NCBI GenBank assembly: GCA_019323555.1
Contig: JAHWHC010000061.1
Location: 1 to 12,807 of the forward strand
Direction: 5' to 3'
Length of the DNA stretch: 12,807 bases
Source of the DNA: Candidatus Woesearchaeota archaeon
Lineage (GTDB): Archaea; Nanobdellota; Nanobdellia; Woesearchaeales; ARS49
Of this stretch, positions 11,841-12,807 are shown piece after piece; position 1 is the stretch's first letter; each line of letters begins with the position of its first letter. Under the pieces are notes generated by a model. The model did no database searches, had not been told where the DNA came from, and saw nothing but the letters and a program-made list of their open reading frames with translations. The position numbers and the translations under genes were made by a program.

Positions 11841-12807
11841 TTGAGTGGTAAGAAACACGTATTTATATTAGTACTAGTAGTTGCCGCACTTATTATTGCA
11901 GTGCTTAATCCTCTTATTATGCCGACTGGCCTGACTGTTCTTAATGAGTCAAATGAATCTAATGCATCTAATTTAGCTCCTGTCTGGAACTCTGAATTAA
12001 CTTTTTTTACTATCCAATCCGGTTCAAGCTTGGTCCTTGACTTAAATGATTACTTTTTGGATCCTGATAATGATTCCTTGGTTTTCAGTGCAACCCAGCC
12101 GAGCAATTTTGTTGTTGCTGTGACAGACAATATTCTTTCAATCACTCCAGACGCGGGCTTTATAGGGACAAGGTCCATGTCGATAATTGCCTCTGATGAT
12201 CAAGATTTTGCTGACCAGACAATCATGGTCGATGTTATTGAATCAAACGAGAGCGTTGAATCAAATGAAGCGCAGGTCATAACTGATGATGACAAGTTTT
12301 ATGGAAAGAAGTTAACTGACGAGCCCCTTTTCGAGACCCGTTTTACTTCTATCGAGCAAGATGGCTCGCAGTTAACTCTTATTTTTTATCATGATTCTGC
12401 TGAACCGCAGCGCATCTGGATTGAGGGGGATGTTGATTATACTCTCAGCGACAATATCTCTGAAGCGTATGATAACGTGACGCTTGTGATAGCGCTTGTC
12501 AATGGTATTGTTCCTAGGTTTAAGCTTCACGTCGGGGAAACTTCTGAGATTTTCGAGTTTGGCAAGGAGATTCCAGAGGTTGTTACTGACGGAAATTATT
12601 CCTTGATTGACAGGGATGATGAGTTATTAGACGTGCAAATCACAAAAGAAGAGGCTACTGTCGTCATAAAAGGAACAAACAGTTCTTTGATCAAGGCAGA
12701 TGTCGGCGAGATAATTGACCCCAAGATAAAGACAGATGTTTTTGCTGCAGATGCTGTTGATATGGAAGAGGCTGTTTTAAGCCTGCCTGCTTCAGGCGAT
12801 GTTAATA
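11841..12807 (+). CDS. Exported or membrane-anchored protein with cadherin-like domain (3' end outside window)
   Basis: The frame is open from 11817 to the window end with no ATG near its start. TTG at 11841 is chosen because GGGGAT stands 7 bases upstream; TTG at 11817 would add eight residues and is the alternative. Residues about 5-25 (HVFILVLVVAALIIAVLNPL) are a signal peptide or anchor. Residues about 45-135 fit a cadherin/dystroglycan-like Ig domain: LDLNDYFLDPDNDSLVFSAT carries the Asp/Asn calcium-binding signature and ITPDAGFIG-x-x-x-x-IIASDD the later strand. The remaining 190 residues are acidic and beta-rich, of no recognised family. The role is probably cell-surface adhesion or a structural layer (inference). 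Confidence 0.78.
   Translation, partial: MSGKKHVFILVLVVAALIIAVLNPLIMPTGLTVLNESNESNASNLAPVWNSELTFFTIQSGSSLVLDLNDYFLDPDNDSLVFSATQPSNFVVAVTDNILSITPDAGFIGTRSMSIIASDDQDFADQTIMVDVIESNESVESNEAQVITDDDKFYGKKLTDEPLFETRFTSIEQDGSQLTLIFYHDSAEPQRIWIEGDVDYTLSDNISEAYDNVTLVIALVNGIVPRFKLHVGETSEIFEFGKEIPEVVTDGNYSLIDRDDELLDVQITKEEATVVIKGTNSSLIKADVGEIIDPKIKTDVFAADAVDMEEAVLSLPASGDVN

Noticed and set aside
1..12807. CRISPR array, insertion sequence or rRNA
   Set aside because: No regularly spaced direct repeats, transposase-like frames, terminal inverted repeats or rRNA core segments were seen on either strand.

Overview
The window looks like DNA from a small-genome archaeon of the DPANN group, most likely Woesearchaeota or Pacearchaeota. 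That placement is an inference from content, not from a marker tree. Archaeal traits seen directly are ribosomal protein eS17, an Alba chromatin protein, an archaeal-type prolyl-tRNA synthetase, TATA boxes of the form AAAACTTTATAAA placed about 27 bases before leaderless start codons, T-rich terminators, and two tRNA genes with introns whose ends fold as bulge-helix-bulge motifs. The large repeat-built surface proteins, one with a Pro/Gly hinge and a thrombospondin-like Cys motif, fit DPANN genomes.

Layout from left to right. Bases 1-3027 (+) hold the 3' part of a very large surface protein: beta-helix, beta-propeller, Ig-like modules, Pro/Gly linker, Cys-rich module, membrane anchor and basic tail. 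Bases 3082-3578 (+) are a two-gene unit, eS17 then Alba. Bases 3628-8029 (-) are a single tandem operon of eleven paralogous small proteins. Each has a near-constant N-terminal membrane helix and a variable tail. Seven end in a shared four-cysteine domain (C-x26-34-C-x10-16-CC) and a block of four lacks it. The operon has a strong promoter at 8127-8136 and a structured leader in which the Shine-Dalgarno sequence lies in a hairpin with an upstream competitor. A second hairpin of this kind precedes the ninth member from the left end of transcription's far side, that is the gene at 5157-5432.

Bases 8247-8410 (+) are a tRNA-Arg(TCG) gene that I reconstruct as interrupted by three introns, in the D-loop, anticodon loop and T-loop. 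A small membrane protein (8428-8673) follows. Next come an intron-containing tRNA-Pro(TGG) (8717-8821), a coiled-coil protein of unknown function (8881-9912), prolyl-tRNA synthetase (9948-11399), a small EF-Tu domain-2-like protein (11450-11707) and the start of another large exported protein with a cadherin-like domain (11841 to the window end).

The right half is thus an information-processing neighbourhood in which a tRNA-Pro lies about 1.1 kb from the enzyme that charges it. The left half and both edges are devoted to the cell surface. The two best candidates for something undescribed are the eleven-member constant-helix/variable-tail operon and the three-intron tRNA-Arg.
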